Source: Castellaniella hirudinis (GTDB lineage Bacteria > Pseudomonadota > Gammaproteobacteria > Burkholderiales > Burkholderiaceae_B). Taken from it: a DNA stretch of 64,000 nucleotides. The stretch lies in NCBI RefSeq assembly GCF_042651965.1, contig NZ_JBHSDY010000001.1, positions 1-64,000 of the forward strand, in the 5' to 3' direction. The translations under genes were made by a program, and so were the position numbers. Position 1 is the first letter of the stretch. The number at the start of each line of letters is the position of its first letter. Of the stretch, positions 17,443-26,718 are shown in pieces. The notes beneath the pieces are model-generated. The model was not told where the DNA came from, did not search any database, and saw only the letters and a list, made by a program, of their open reading frames with translations.

Positions 17443-18036
17443 TCATACCTGTTCAGGCCGTGGGTTTTTGGGGGCCGGCGCATCCGCCGCCTGATCGGCG
17501 GCGCGTTCGTGCGGCCCGGCGCCCCGGGGGCCCCGGTGACGCAGATAGCGGTTTTCACGCCCCCGGCGAAACAGCAGGCCCGACAGTTCGTTGAGCGCCA
17601 GGGAATAGACCTCGCGCTTGAATTCGATGACGGCCTCCAGCGGCACCCAATAGGCGTTCCAGCGCCAGGCGTCGAACTCCGGCGTGTCGGTGGCGCGCAG
17701 GCTGACGTCGCTGTCGCGACCCACCATGCGAAGCAGAAACCAGATCTGCTTCTGGCCCTTGTAGTGGCCGCGCAATTCGCGGCGCACGTAATGATCCGGC
17801 ACGGTATAACGCAACCAGTCCCGGGTCCGTCCCAGAATGCGTACATGTTCGGCGAGCAGGCCGGTTTCCTCGTGGAGTTCGCGGTACATCGCCTGCACGG
17901 GGGTTTCGCCGTGCTTGATGCCTCCTTGAGGGAACTGCCATGCGTGTTCCCGGATGCGCTTACCCCAGAAAACCTCATTTTTCTGGTTCACGAGAATGAT
18001 GCCGACATTCGGACGGTAGCCTTCGCGATCCAACAT
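17443..18036 (-). CDS. rppH: RNA pyrophosphohydrolase (Nudix)
   Basis: This 197-residue Nudix hydrolase removes pyrophosphate from the 5' end of triphosphorylated mRNA to start RNase E decay. The start MLDREGYRPNVGIILVNQ is characteristic of RppH. The Nudix box runs from G38 to L60, with E44, R52, E53, E56 and E57 in the canonical G-x5-E-x7-REUxEExGU spacing. A basic, low-complexity C-terminal tail (about 160-197) is added beyond the E. coli length. It is divergent from proS with a 67-bp gap. Confidence 0.95.
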   Translation of the reverse strand: MLDREGYRPNVGIILVNQKNEVFWGKRIREHAWQFPQGGIKHGETPVQAMYRELHEETGLLAEHVRILGRTRDWLRYTVPDHYVRRELRGHYKGQKQIWFLLRMVGRDSDVSLRATDTPEFDAWRWNAYWVPLEAVIEFKREVYSLALNELSGLLFRRGRENRYLRHRGPRGAGPHERAADQAADAPAPKNPRPEQV

Positions 18037-18103
18037 GGGGCCACCTCGGTTGTGAATTCAATACAATTACCGTCGATTATACGTACCAACCGGAATCCCT
18101 ACC

Positions 18104-19837
18104 ATGCGCGCCAGCCAGTACCACTTGAACACCCTGAAGGAAGCCCCCGCCGAAGCGGAAGTCGTCAGCCACCAGTTGATGACGCGGGCGGGCATGATCC
18201 GCAAGATCGCCGGAGGCGTCTACACCTACATGCCGATGGGCCTGAAGGTGCTGCGCAAGATCGAGGCCATCGTGCGCGAGGAAATGAACCGCGCAGGCGC
18301 CATCGAACTGCTGATGCCGGTGATCCAGCCGGCCGAGCTGTGGCAGGAATCGGGCCGCTGGGAACAGTACGGCCCAGAGCTGCTGCGCATCAAGGACCGC
18401 CACCAGCGCGACTTCGTGGTGCAGCCGACGTCCGAGGAAGTCATCACCGACATCGCCCGCAACGAAATCCATAGCTGGCGCCAGTTGCCGGTGAACTTCT
18501 ACCATATCCAGACGAAGTTCCGCGACGAGCGCCGGCCGCGCTTCGGCCTGATGCGCGGGCGCGAATTCACCATGAAGGACGCCTATTCCTTCGACCGCGA
18601 CGAGACCGCCGCCCAGGCCAGCTACGACGCCATGTACGCCGCCTACCAGCGCATCTTCACGCGCCTGGGCCTGACGTTCCGCGCCGTGGCGGCCGACACC
18701 GGCTCGATCGGCGGCTCGCGCAGCCACGAGTTCCAGGTGATCGCCGACACGGGCGAGGACCTGATCGTCTACAACCCGGATTCCGAATACGCCGCCAACA
18801 TCGAACTGGCGGACGCGCCCTGCCTGCTGGCCGAACGCGAGCCGGCGCGCGAAGCCCTGGAAAAACGCGCCACGCCCGACGCCCCCAAATGCGAGATCGT
18901 GGCCGAACAACTGGGCCTGCCGCTGTCGCGCACGGTCAAGGCCGTGGTGCTGGCCACCGACCCCGCCGAAGGCCCCGCCCGCCTGTGGCTGCTGCTGATC
19001 CGCGGCGACCATGAAACCAACGAGATCAAGGTCGGCAAGCTGCCGGGCTTCGGCGACGGCTACCGCCTGGCCACCGAGGCCGAGATCGACTCGGTCTTCC
19101 ACTGCGCCCCGGGCTACCTGGGCCCTGTCGGCCTGCCCCCCAAGGCCATCACCGTCATCGCCGACCGCACGGTCGCCCACATGGGCGACTTCGTCTGCGG
19201 CGCCAACGAGGCCGGCTACCACCTGAGCGGCGTGAACTGGGGCCGCGACCTGCCCGAGCCGGACCTGGTCGCCGACCTGCGCAACGTGGTGGCGGGCGAT
19301 CCCGATCCGCGCGGCGGCACCCTGGCGATCCAGCGCGGCATCGAGGTCGGCCACGTGTTCTTCCTGGGAGACAAGTATTCGCGCGCCCTGAACGCGACCT
19401 TCCTGGAAACGGACGGCAAGCCGGCCGTGCTGCAGATGGGCTGCTACGGGATCGGCGTCAGCCGCATCTCGGCCGCCGCCATCGAACAGAACCATGATGA
19501 CCGGGGCATGATCTGGCCGCGCGCCATCGCACCGTTCGAGGTCGTGCTGTGCCCCATCGGCATCGGCAAGAGCGACGCCGTGCGCGAGGCCGCCGAATCG
19601 CTGTACCTGGCGCTGCAAGCGCAAGGCGTGGACGTGATCCTGGACGACCGCGACACCCGGCCGGGCATCATGTTCGCCGACTGGGAACTGATCGGCGCGC
19701 CGCTGCGCGTGACGCTGGGCGACCGCGGCCTGAAGGAAGGCATCGTCGAAATCCAGGCGCGCCGCGACGACCAGGCGCAGCGCATCGCCCAGGCCGACGC
19801 CCTGGCGTACATCCTGGAACGGCTGGAATCCCTGTAA
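18104..19837 (+). CDS. proS: Prolyl-tRNA synthetase
   Basis: This 577-residue class II aminoacyl-tRNA synthetase of the bacterial (ProS type 1) form has an insertion editing domain between motifs 2 and 3. Motif 2 is RDERRPRFGLMRGREF, followed by MKDAYSF. The editing (INS) domain lies at about residues 225-405. Motif 3 includes GCYGIGVSR near 447, and the C-terminal anticodon-binding domain ends the protein. The length matches the usual 570-580. The ATG at 18104 gives the typical MRASQYHLNTLKEAPAEAE start. Confidence 0.97.
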   Translation: MRASQYHLNTLKEAPAEAEVVSHQLMTRAGMIRKIAGGVYTYMPMGLKVLRKIEAIVREEMNRAGAIELLMPVIQPAELWQESGRWEQYGPELLRIKDRHQRDFVVQPTSEEVITDIARNEIHSWRQLPVNFYHIQTKFRDERRPRFGLMRGREFTMKDAYSFDRDETAAQASYDAMYAAYQRIFTRLGLTFRAVAADTGSIGGSRSHEFQVIADTGEDLIVYNPDSEYAANIELADAPCLLAEREPAREALEKRATPDAPKCEIVAEQLGLPLSRTVKAVVLATDPAEGPARLWLLLIRGDHETNEIKVGKLPGFGDGYRLATEAEIDSVFHCAPGYLGPVGLPPKAITVIADRTVAHMGDFVCGANEAGYHLSGVNWGRDLPEPDLVADLRNVVAGDPDPRGGTLAIQRGIEVGHVFFLGDKYSRALNATFLETDGKPAVLQMGCYGIGVSRISAAAIEQNHDDRGMIWPRAIAPFEVVLCPIGIGKSDAVREAAESLYLALQAQGVDVILDDRDTRPGIMFADWELIGAPLRVTLGDRGLKEGIVEIQARRDDQAQRIAQADALAYILERLESL

Positions 19838-19899
19838 GCGCCGGCCCCGTCCACGGGCGCTGCCGTCCCGGCGCCCGTGTCACAAGGCCTCACCAAAAA

Positions 19900-20325
19900 A
19901 TGTATCCCGATCGAACCAATCCCCCCGGCGAACTGTCCATTCGCGTATATTACGAAGACACCGACACCGGTGGGGTCGTGTACTACGCGAACTACCTCAA
20001 ATTCTTCGAACGCGGTCGCACCGAATGGCTGCGCGCGCTCGGAATGGATCAACACACTCTCGCAACACAGGAACAGATGATGTTTGTGGTCAAGCATGCG
20101 GACATTGCCTACCGGCAACCAGCCCGCCTGGACGACTGCATCCTCGTCCGAACCGCCGTGACCGGGCTGGGCGCTTCGACGATCCGGTTCAGCCAGCAGG
20201 CGCTGCGCGGTGACACCTTGCTCGCCAGCGCGGACATTGATATCTGCACGGTACACGCCCTCAGTTTCAAACCCATTCGTCTCTCCCCCTCCGTCAGGGA
20301 TCTACTGGAAAAGGCCCTTCATTAA
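19900..20325 (+). CDS. ybgC: Tol-Pal system acyl-CoA thioesterase YbgC
   Basis: This 141-residue hot-dog-fold acyl-CoA thioesterase is the first gene of the Tol-Pal operon. The catalytic segment is YYEDTDTGGVVYYANYLKFF, with D22 corresponding to the catalytic aspartate of E. coli YbgC. Only two bases separate its stop from tolQ, so it is cotranscribed. I chose the ATG at 19900, preceded by an A-run rather than a clear ribosome-binding site; the frame is open upstream as a shadow over proS. Confidence 0.92.
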   Translation: MYPDRTNPPGELSIRVYYEDTDTGGVVYYANYLKFFERGRTEWLRALGMDQHTLATQEQMMFVVKHADIAYRQPARLDDCILVRTAVTGLGASTIRFSQQALRGDTLLASADIDICTVHALSFKPIRLSPSVRDLLEKALH

Positions 20326-20327
20326 CC

Positions 20328-21002
20328 ATGCAAGCCTCTAGCGATTTGTCGTTGCTGTCCCTCATCGGCAACGCCAGCCTGCCCGTGCAGATCGTGATGC
20401 TGATTCTGCTCGGCGCCTCGGTCCTGTCCTGGACCTACATCTTCAGCAAGCGGGCGGCCCTGCGGCGCGCCGACGAGCAGACCCGGCGTTTCGAAGACGA
20501 TTTCTGGGCGGGCGGCGATCTGACCGTCCTGCAACAGGCGATTGCCAGCCGCCGCAACGAACACGGCGCCCTGGCGCGCATCTTCGACGCCGGCATGACC
20601 GAGTTCGTCAAGGCGCGCCGTTCCTCCAGCCGGGGCGACACCCTGCTGGACGCGCCCCGGCGCGCCATGAAGGCCGCCTTCCAGCGCGAGATGGACAGCC
20701 TGGAATCACACCTGAACTTCCTGGCCTCCACCGGCTCGGTCAGCCCCTACATCGGGCTGCTGGGCACGGTCTGGGGGATCATGCACGCCTTCATGGGCCT
20801 GTCGACCATGCAGCAGGCCACCCTGGCCGCCGTGGCCCCGGGGATTGCCGAGGCCCTGATCGCCACCGCCATCGGCCTGTTCGCCGCCATTCCGGCCGTG
20901 CTGGCGTACAACCGCTACACCAATCAAATCGACCGGCTGTCGATCCGCTTCGAGAGCTTCGTCGACGAGTTCCTGAACATTCTCCAGCGCCAGGTGCATT
21001 GA
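20328..21002 (+). CDS. tolQ: Tol-Pal system proton-channel subunit TolQ
   Basis: This 224-residue inner-membrane protein is of the TolQ/ExbB/MotA family. There are three helices: one near residues 15-38 (IVMLILLGASVLSWTYIF) and two late (about 135-160 and 170-190, including GTVWGIMHAFMGL and ATAIGLFAAIPAVLAYN). With TolR it forms the proton-driven motor that energises TolA for outer-membrane constriction during division. It overlaps nothing and is followed one base later by tolR. Confidence 0.96.
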   Translation: MQASSDLSLLSLIGNASLPVQIVMLILLGASVLSWTYIFSKRAALRRADEQTRRFEDDFWAGGDLTVLQQAIASRRNEHGALARIFDAGMTEFVKARRSSSRGDTLLDAPRRAMKAAFQREMDSLESHLNFLASTGSVSPYIGLLGTVWGIMHAFMGLSTMQQATLAAVAPGIAEALIATAIGLFAAIPAVLAYNRYTNQIDRLSIRFESFVDEFLNILQRQVH

Positions 21003-21003
21003 G

Positions 21004-21435
21004 ATGAGTGCATTCAGCAGCCGTCGCTCACGCCGCATGAAGAACGACATCAACGTCGTCCCCTACATCGACGTCATGCTGGTCCTGCTGGTGATCTTCA
21101 TGGTCACCGCGCCCATGATCACCCCGGGCCAGATCGAACTGCCTTCGGTCGGCACGGCCTCTGACGTGCCCGTGCAGCCCATCGAAGTCCAGATCGACGA
21201 ACAAGGCGCGATCGCCCTGCGGGTGCGCGAAGGCGGCGCTTCGTTCCGTCCCGTCGACAAGGCCAATCTGCTGGCCGAGGTCCGGGCCGTCGCCACGGCG
21301 GACACCCCGGTGGTGATCTCCGCCGATGGCAAGGTGCCCTATGAATCCGTCATGCAGGTCATGGACCAGTTGCGCAACGGCGGGATCGGCAAGCTGGGCT
21401 TGCTGGTCAACCAGAACGCCCCGGCCACGCGCTGA
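21004..21435 (+). CDS. tolR: Tol-Pal system motor subunit TolR
   Basis: This 143-residue protein has one transmembrane helix and a periplasmic domain. The proton-conducting aspartate is D23 in NVVPYIDVMLVLLVIFM. The periplasmic region contains ISADGKVPYESVMQVMDQL, typical of ExbD/TolR. It is part of the TolQRA inner-membrane motor. Confidence 0.96.
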   Translation: MSAFSSRRSRRMKNDINVVPYIDVMLVLLVIFMVTAPMITPGQIELPSVGTASDVPVQPIEVQIDEQGAIALRVREGGASFRPVDKANLLAEVRAVATADTPVVISADGKVPYESVMQVMDQLRNGGIGKLGLLVNQNAPATR

Positions 21436-21446
21436 CATTCCACCCC

Positions 21447-22667
21447 ATGAATCTGTTCGACCGTTTCTTCAACGCCGGCTCCCACGATGACGCGCGCCCC
21501 GGCGCGCGCGACGATCGGCGCGGCCTGATCGTCTCGCTGGTCGCCCACGGTCTGCTGATCCTGCTGATGGTGGTGGGCTTTTCCTCCGCACCCGACAATC
21601 CCGGTCCCGTCCAGGTCGAACTCTGGGCCCAGGGCACGGTGTCCGACGCCGCACCGCCGCAGGAGCAGCCTGAAGAACAACAGCCCGAGCCGAAACCCGA
21701 ACCCACGCCCGAGCCGGAACCCGAACCGAAACCGGACGACAGCGCGCGGCAGGCCGCCGAGCAGGCTGCCCAGGAGGCCGAGCGAGCCGCCCAGGCCGAG
21801 GCCGCGCGGCAGGCCCAGATCGCCGAGGCCCAGGCGCGCGCCGCCGAGGCGGCCCAGGCCAAGGCCGAGGCCGAAATCGCCCTGGCCAAGGAACGCAAGG
21901 CGCGCGAGGACATGGAACGCCGGCTGGCCGAACAGGAAGCCAAGGAAAAGGCTGACAAGGAAGCCGCCGCACAGGCCGCCCGTGAAAAGGCCGCTCAAGA
22001 AAAGGCAGAGAAAGAAAAGGCCGAACAGGAAAAGGCTGAAAAAGCCGCAGCCGAACAGGCGGCCGCCGAGAAGGCCGCAGCGGACAAGGCTGCGAAGGAA
22101 AAGGCAGCCAAGGACAAGGCCGACAAGGAAGCCGCCGCGCAGGCCGCCAAGGTAAAAGCCGAGAAAGAAAAAGCTGACAAGGAAAAGGCTGAAAAAGCCG
22201 CCGCCGAGAAAGCCGCCGCTGAAAAGGCCGCGGCCGAAAAAGCGGCCAAGGAAAAAGCCGCAAAGGAAAAGGCCGCAAAGGAAGCCGAGGCCAAGCGCGA
22301 AGCCCTGCGGGCCGCCATGCGCGGCGACGCCCTGGAGGCCGCCGGCATTCCCAGCGGCAACGCGGACCGCAACCAGCGCGGGGGCGGCGGCAACGACGGC
22401 TACGCGGCCAAGGTGCGCGCCTGCGTCCAGCCGCGCGTGGTGTTCAACCCGCCTCAGCAAAGCGGCTCTGCCAACCCGACGGCCACTTTCCGTGTCCGTC
22501 TGCAATCCTCTGGACAAGTCCAGGGCGCCGACCTGACCCGATCTTCTGGCAATCCCCGTTTCGACGATGCCATCCAGAAGGGGATTCTGGCCTGCTCGCC
22601 CTTCCCGAAACCGCCTGGCGGCAAGTATCCGTCGTATATTGACGTGGACTACCGCATGTACGATTAA
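21447..22667 (+). CDS. tolA: Cell envelope protein TolA
   Basis: This 406-residue protein links the inner-membrane motor to TolB/Pal. A single N-terminal membrane anchor lies at about residues 28-48 (GLIVSLVAHGLLILLMVVGF). A very long Ala/Lys/Glu-rich helix follows (about 65-295), introduced by a Pro-Glu/Lys stretch. The C-terminal globular domain ends with SPFPKPPGGKYPSYIDVDY. The helix is built from near-repeats such as AAEKAAAEKAAKEKAAK, so the DNA at 21.9-22.3 kb is internally repetitive and prone to length variation. Confidence 0.95.
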   Translation: MNLFDRFFNAGSHDDARPGARDDRRGLIVSLVAHGLLILLMVVGFSSAPDNPGPVQVELWAQGTVSDAAPPQEQPEEQQPEPKPEPTPEPEPEPKPDDSARQAAEQAAQEAERAAQAEAARQAQIAEAQARAAEAAQAKAEAEIALAKERKAREDMERRLAEQEAKEKADKEAAAQAAREKAAQEKAEKEKAEQEKAEKAAAEQAAAEKAAADKAAKEKAAKDKADKEAAAQAAKVKAEKEKADKEKAEKAAAEKAAAEKAAAEKAAKEKAAKEKAAKEAEAKREALRAAMRGDALEAAGIPSGNADRNQRGGGGNDGYAAKVRACVQPRVVFNPPQQSGSANPTATFRVRLQSSGQVQGADLTRSSGNPRFDDAIQKGILACSPFPKPPGGKYPSYIDVDYRMYD

Positions 22668-22680
22668 GGAGATCGTCACT

Positions 22681-23988
22681 ATGACCGTATTCACAGCCTC
22701 CGGCTTCCTCGGGCGCCTCTGGCAGCGCGCCTCAGCGGCCGGCCTGGGCCTCGCGCTGGCCGCCACCGTCGCGCCGGCCGCCCATGCCCAGTTGCGCGTC
22801 GACATTTCCGGCGTCGGCGCCACCCAGTACCCCATCGCCATCGCCGATTTCGCGGGCACGTCCGGCGCCACCTCGACCCCTGAGGTCATCCGCGCCGACC
22901 TGACCCGCTCCGGCCAGTTCCGCCTGATCGGTGCCTCGGGCGCCGGCCTGGATGTCCAGAGCAAGATCGACTACGGCACCTGGCAGGCGCGCGGCGCCGA
23001 CTACCTGGCCTACGGTACGGTCGCCCAGAACGGCGGCCAGTACACGGTCAGCTACCGGCTGGTGGACAACGTCCGCAAGACCGAACTGGACCAGGCCTCC
23101 TACAGCGGATCCGAATCGGAAATGCGCCGGATTTCGCACCGGATCGCCGATCGCATCTACGAAAAGATCACCGGCGTGCGCGGCGTATTCTCGACCCGGA
23201 TCGCCTATGTGTTGCAGACTGGCAACGGATATGAGTTACAAATTGCTGACGCCGACGGCCAGAATCCGCAGGTGATGCTGCGTTCGAAGCAGTCCATCAT
23301 CTCGCCCGCGTGGTCGCCGGACGGCTCGAAGCTGGCCTACGTCAGCTTCGAATCGGGCAAATCCGTGATCTATGTGCAGACGCTGGCGACCGGACAGCGC
23401 CAGCCGGTCTCCAATTACAAGGGCAACAACAGCGCGCCCGCCTGGTCGCCGGACGGTCATCGCATGGCGATCGTGCTGTCAAGAGATGGCATTTCCCAGA
23501 TCTACACCATCAACTCGGATGGATCTGACCTGCGCCGGGTGATGCGCTCGCCGCTGATCGACACCGAGCCGCGCTTCACCCCCGACGGCCAGTCCCTGGT
23601 GTTCACCAGCGACCGGGGCGGCAGTCCCCAGGTTTACAAGGTGCCGGCTGGCGGCGGAGACGCCCAGCGCCTGACCTTCTCGGGCAGTTACAATATTTCA
23701 CCTAGGGTATCGCCGGATGGACAACAACTGGTGTACGTTACTCGCAGAAATGGTGCTTTCAGGATTGCAAGCCTCGCCTTGAACTCGGGTTCCGAACAAG
23801 TGCTGACGGACGGCCCGGACGACCAATCCCCCAGCTACGCGCCCAATGGAATGCAGGTGCTTTACAGCGCCATCCAGAACGGTCGCAGCGTGTTGGCGGT
23901 GACTTCGATCGACGGGCGCGTGCGCCAGACGTTGTCGGTACTCAACGGCAAGGTCCGCGAGCCGGCCTGGGGCCCTTTCACAGACTGA
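22681..23988 (+). CDS. tolB: Periplasmic beta-propeller protein TolB
   Basis: This 435-residue exported protein has a signal peptide of about 36 residues (ending AAHA), an N-terminal domain and a six-bladed propeller of repeats such as PAWSPDG and PRFTPDG. It shuttles between TolA and Pal. The ATG at 22681 has GGAGAT upstream; the open frame to 22567 overlaps tolA and is rejected. Confidence 0.96.
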   Translation: MTVFTASGFLGRLWQRASAAGLGLALAATVAPAAHAQLRVDISGVGATQYPIAIADFAGTSGATSTPEVIRADLTRSGQFRLIGASGAGLDVQSKIDYGTWQARGADYLAYGTVAQNGGQYTVSYRLVDNVRKTELDQASYSGSESEMRRISHRIADRIYEKITGVRGVFSTRIAYVLQTGNGYELQIADADGQNPQVMLRSKQSIISPAWSPDGSKLAYVSFESGKSVIYVQTLATGQRQPVSNYKGNNSAPAWSPDGHRMAIVLSRDGISQIYTINSDGSDLRRVMRSPLIDTEPRFTPDGQSLVFTSDRGGSPQVYKVPAGGGDAQRLTFSGSYNISPRVSPDGQQLVYVTRRNGAFRIASLALNSGSEQVLTDGPDDQSPSYAPNGMQVLYSAIQNGRSVLAVTSIDGRVRQTLSVLNGKVREPAWGPFTD

Positions 23989-24022
23989 TTTTTCCGTGTG
24001 ACTCTTTTCTAAAGGACATTAA

Positions 24023-24514
24023 ATGAGCTCGCGCATCACCAGGACCCTGACTATCGCCGCCTTCGCTGCCTCGCTGGCCGCCTGCAGCTCCGTGCCGCTG
24101 GACCAGAACGGCGCCGGCAACGGCTCCGATTCGGCGTCCGCTGGGCAAATCATGGATCCCTTCAATCCGCAAAGCCCGCTCGCGCAACAACGCTCGGTCT
24201 ACTTTGACTTCGACAGCTACACGGTGCCCGAACAGTACCGCAGCGTCGTCGAGATGCATGCCAGCTACCTGAGCAGCCACCAGGGCCAGAAGGTCCGCGT
24301 GGAAGGCAACACCGACGCACGCGGCAGCACCGAATATAATCTGGCCCTGGGCCAGCGCCGTTCGGATGCCGTGGCACGCATGATGACCCTGCTGGGCGTC
24401 AATGCCAACCAGATCGAAGCGATCAGCTTCGGCAAGGAACGTCCCAAGGCCCTGGGCAACACCGACGCCGATTACGCCGAGAACCGCCGCGCCGACATCA
24501 ACTATCAACATTGA
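24023..24514 (+). CDS. pal: Peptidoglycan-associated lipoprotein Pal
   Basis: This is a 163-residue outer-membrane lipoprotein. The lipobox is LAAC with the lipidated cysteine C21 after a short signal peptide. The OmpA-like peptidoglycan-binding domain spans about residues 52-163, with YFDFDSYTVP and VRVEGNTDARGSTEYNLALG. It anchors the outer membrane to the murein and binds TolB. Its message ends at a strong intrinsic terminator. Confidence 0.97.
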   Translation: MSSRITRTLTIAAFAASLAACSSVPLDQNGAGNGSDSASAGQIMDPFNPQSPLAQQRSVYFDFDSYTVPEQYRSVVEMHASYLSSHQGQKVRVEGNTDARGSTEYNLALGQRRSDAVARMMTLLGVNANQIEAISFGKERPKALGNTDADYAENRRADINYQH

Positions 24515-24537
24515 TCGTCAGCCCCAGGCAGTGACAA

Positions 24538-24568
24538 CGCCGTAGCGGCCCCCGCTACGGCGTTTTTT
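24538..24568 (+). terminator. Strong intrinsic terminator after pal
   Basis: CGCCGTAGCGG pairs with CGCTACGGCG and six T residues follow (24563-24568). It separates tolQRAB-pal from cpoB, so cpoB probably depends on read-through or on another promoter. Confidence 0.88.
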
Positions 24569-24580
24569 CATGGAAGACTC

Positions 24581-25261
24581 ATGACCGCACCCTATCGCCT
24601 GCACGCCCTTTCCGCCGCCGCTCTGCTGGCGCTGACGCTGGCAGCCCCTGCCGCTCAGGCCTTTTCGGACGACGAGGCGCGCCGCGCCATCCTGGAACTG
24701 CGCACCCAGATCAAGCAGATGAACGAACAGAATCAGCAGGCCCGGCTGCAGCTGGCCGACCAGATGGACCTGCTGCACCAGGAAATCGCCTCGCTGCGCG
24801 GCCGCGTCGAAGAACTGAGCCAGCGCGCGCCCTCGGCCGGCGGCAACGCCGGCCATGCCAACGCGCCCCAGACGCCGCAAGCCGGCGATCCGCAGGAGCA
24901 GGCCGTCTACGAAGCTGCAGCCGACCAGTACCGCAACGGCCGCTACAAAGAAGCCGCCGCCGGCTTCTCGTCCTTTCTCCAGTCCTATCCCGACAGCGAT
25001 CTGTCCGGTGACGCGCAGTTCTACCTGGGCAGCAGCCAGTACGCCTCCAAGGACTTCAAGAACTCCATCCAGACCATGCAGTCGCTGGTCAAGAACCGCC
25101 CTGAAGATCCCCGGGCGCCGGACGCCCTGCTGGTGGTGGCCGCCGACCAGATCGAACTCAACGACATGAAGAGCGCCAAGGCCAGCCTGCAGCGCATCAT
25201 CAAGGACTACCCCGGCAGCCCCTCCGCCGAGACGGCCAAGAGCCGCCTGAAGCTGCTGTAA
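24581..25261 (+). CDS. cpoB: Cell division coordinator CpoB (YbgF)
   Basis: This 226-residue periplasmic protein has a signal peptide of about 27 residues (ending AAQA). An N-terminal trimerising coiled coil follows (about 30-80, RRAILELRTQIKQMNEQNQQ), then a Gly/Pro linker and C-terminal TPR repeats (about 105-226). CpoB links the Tol machine to penicillin-binding protein PBP1B during septation. It follows pal but lies behind a terminator. The next gene's ATG overlaps its stop (TAATG). Confidence 0.93.
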   Translation: MTAPYRLHALSAAALLALTLAAPAAQAFSDDEARRAILELRTQIKQMNEQNQQARLQLADQMDLLHQEIASLRGRVEELSQRAPSAGGNAGHANAPQTPQAGDPQEQAVYEAAADQYRNGRYKEAAAGFSSFLQSYPDSDLSGDAQFYLGSSQYASKDFKNSIQTMQSLVKNRPEDPRAPDALLVVAADQIELNDMKSAKASLQRIIKDYPGSPSAETAKSRLKLL

Positions 25262-26082
25262 TGCCGGCGCCGCACCCCGAACCACCGCACCACATCCTGC
25301 CCCTGCCCGACGGCGACCTGCACTACACCCAGGCCGGCGCGGGCACGGATGCGCCGATCCTGCTGATCCATGGTTCGCTGTGCGACTACCGCTACTGGCG
25401 CTGGCAGACGCCGGCCTTCAGCGACACGCGCCGCGTCCTCGCCCCCAGCCTGCGCGGCTGCTGGCCCGGCGCGCAATCCCATCCCCAGGCCACCTACGCA
25501 GTCAAGCGCCATGCGGGCGATCTGGCGCATCTGCTGCGCGCGCTGGACGCGTACGGCGGCGCCCACGTGATCGGCCATTCGCGAGGCGCCCAGGTGGCCC
25601 TGGCCCTGGCAGTCCAGGCGCCGGACCTGTGCCGCTCGCTGACGCTGGCCGACCCGGGATTTCGCTTTGCGGACGAGCCGGAAACGCCCGTCTTCTATGC
25701 CGCCGCCGTGCAACGGCTGCAGGCCGGAGACACGGAAGACGCGCTCGAACAGTTCATCGACACGGTGAACGGCGCCGACACCTGGCGCAAGATGGTCGGC
25801 TGGTTCAAGGACATGGTGCGGGACAACGCCGCAACGCTGCTGTCGCAGATCGTCGAAGCCAACCTGCCGGTGGATCCCCGGGACGCTGCCGCCCTGTCCT
25901 GCCCGCTGCTGCTGATCACCGGCGCCAACAGCCCGGCCAAGTACGGCACGCGCCTGGACCGGCTGCAGCAACTGCTGCCGCAGGCGCAGCGCGCCCGCAT
26001 TGCCCTGGCCTCGCATGGCATGAACCTGGCCAATCCCCGGGCCTTCAACCGCGCGGTGCTGGATTTCATTGCGGACGCCTGA
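25261..26082 (+). CDS. Alpha/beta-hydrolase
   Basis: This is a 273-residue alpha/beta-fold hydrolase without a signal peptide. The oxyanion strand is ILLIHGS (33-39), the nucleophile elbow GHSRG places the serine at S107, and the acid and base probably lie near TGAN and in LASHGMN. It is translationally coupled to cpoB (TAATG overlap). The substrate cannot be inferred; many such proteins are esterases or C-C hydrolases. Confidence 0.82.
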   Translation: MPAPHPEPPHHILPLPDGDLHYTQAGAGTDAPILLIHGSLCDYRYWRWQTPAFSDTRRVLAPSLRGCWPGAQSHPQATYAVKRHAGDLAHLLRALDAYGGAHVIGHSRGAQVALALAVQAPDLCRSLTLADPGFRFADEPETPVFYAAAVQRLQAGDTEDALEQFIDTVNGADTWRKMVGWFKDMVRDNAATLLSQIVEANLPVDPRDAAALSCPLLLITGANSPAKYGTRLDRLQQLLPQAQRARIALASHGMNLANPRAFNRAVLDFIADA

Positions 26083-26184
26083 GCGCGCCGGCCCTGGCCA
26101 GGCCCGGCCCGGCGGCACACGCTCCCGCGGGGCGCCGCCGCAGCCCCGGCAAGCGCGATGTCCTGCCGGGGCCGTGGCACGCGA

Positions 26185-26718
26185 TCAGTGCTTCATGTGC
26201 TTGGACATGTCATGCCCGCCCGTGCCCGGCATGGCCTTGGGCGACTTGACCTCGCAGGTCGCGGAGAAGCCTTCGCCGTCGGCCAGCGTGAAATCCACTC
26301 GCACGGAATCGCCGATCTTCAGCCCGTCGCGAGGCTGTTCCAGCATCAGGTGGTAGCTGCCCGGCTTGAACGCCAGGTCCTTGCCCGCCGGAATGGCGAC
26401 CTGATGGACCATGGCCATCTTGCTCATGCCGCCGGATTCGGTGGTCTCGTGCAACATCACCATGCCGTAGTCGGGCGAATGGGCGCCCGTCAGCACGGCG
26501 TCGGCAGACCCGGCGTTGTGCGCCACGAAGAAACCGCCCGAAGGCGCCGGAGACGGGATCAGACGGATCCAGCAATCGGACGCCGTCACGGTGGCGGAAG
26601 CCTTGGCCGGTGCGGCGGCCGGCGCACCGTGCGCCGCGCCGTGTCCCTGCCCCCAGGCCGAGGTCGCCAGCAGCAAGCCGGCCGAAATTCCCAGTGTGCG
26701 CGTCAAGAATCTATTCAT
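26185..26718 (-). CDS. Periplasmic copper chaperone PCu(A)C
   Basis: This 177-residue exported protein has a signal peptide of about 23 residues (ending SAWG) and a cupredoxin-like domain. The copper-binding pattern H-X10-M-X21-H-X-M is exact: H90, M101, H123 and M125. Extra His/Met residues lie in a His-rich mature N-terminus (GHGAAH) and at the C-terminus (GGHDMSKHMKH). PCu(A)C proteins deliver Cu(I) to the CuA site of cytochrome oxidase. No Sco partner lies beside it. The start at 26718 is preferred to the long upstream frame because it gives a normal signal peptide. Confidence 0.9.
   Translation of the reverse strand: MNRFLTRTLGISAGLLLATSAWGQGHGAAHGAPAAAPAKASATVTASDCWIRLIPSPAPSGGFFVAHNAGSADAVLTGAHSPDYGMVMLHETTESGGMSKMAMVHQVAIPAGKDLAFKPGSYHLMLEQPRDGLKIGDSVRVDFTLADGEGFSATCEVKSPKAMPGTGGHDMSKHMKH

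Noticed and set aside
21900..22310. Repetitive DNA that could be a tandem repeat array
   Set aside because: It encodes the Ala/Lys/Glu helix of TolA in frame; the repeats are a property of the protein.
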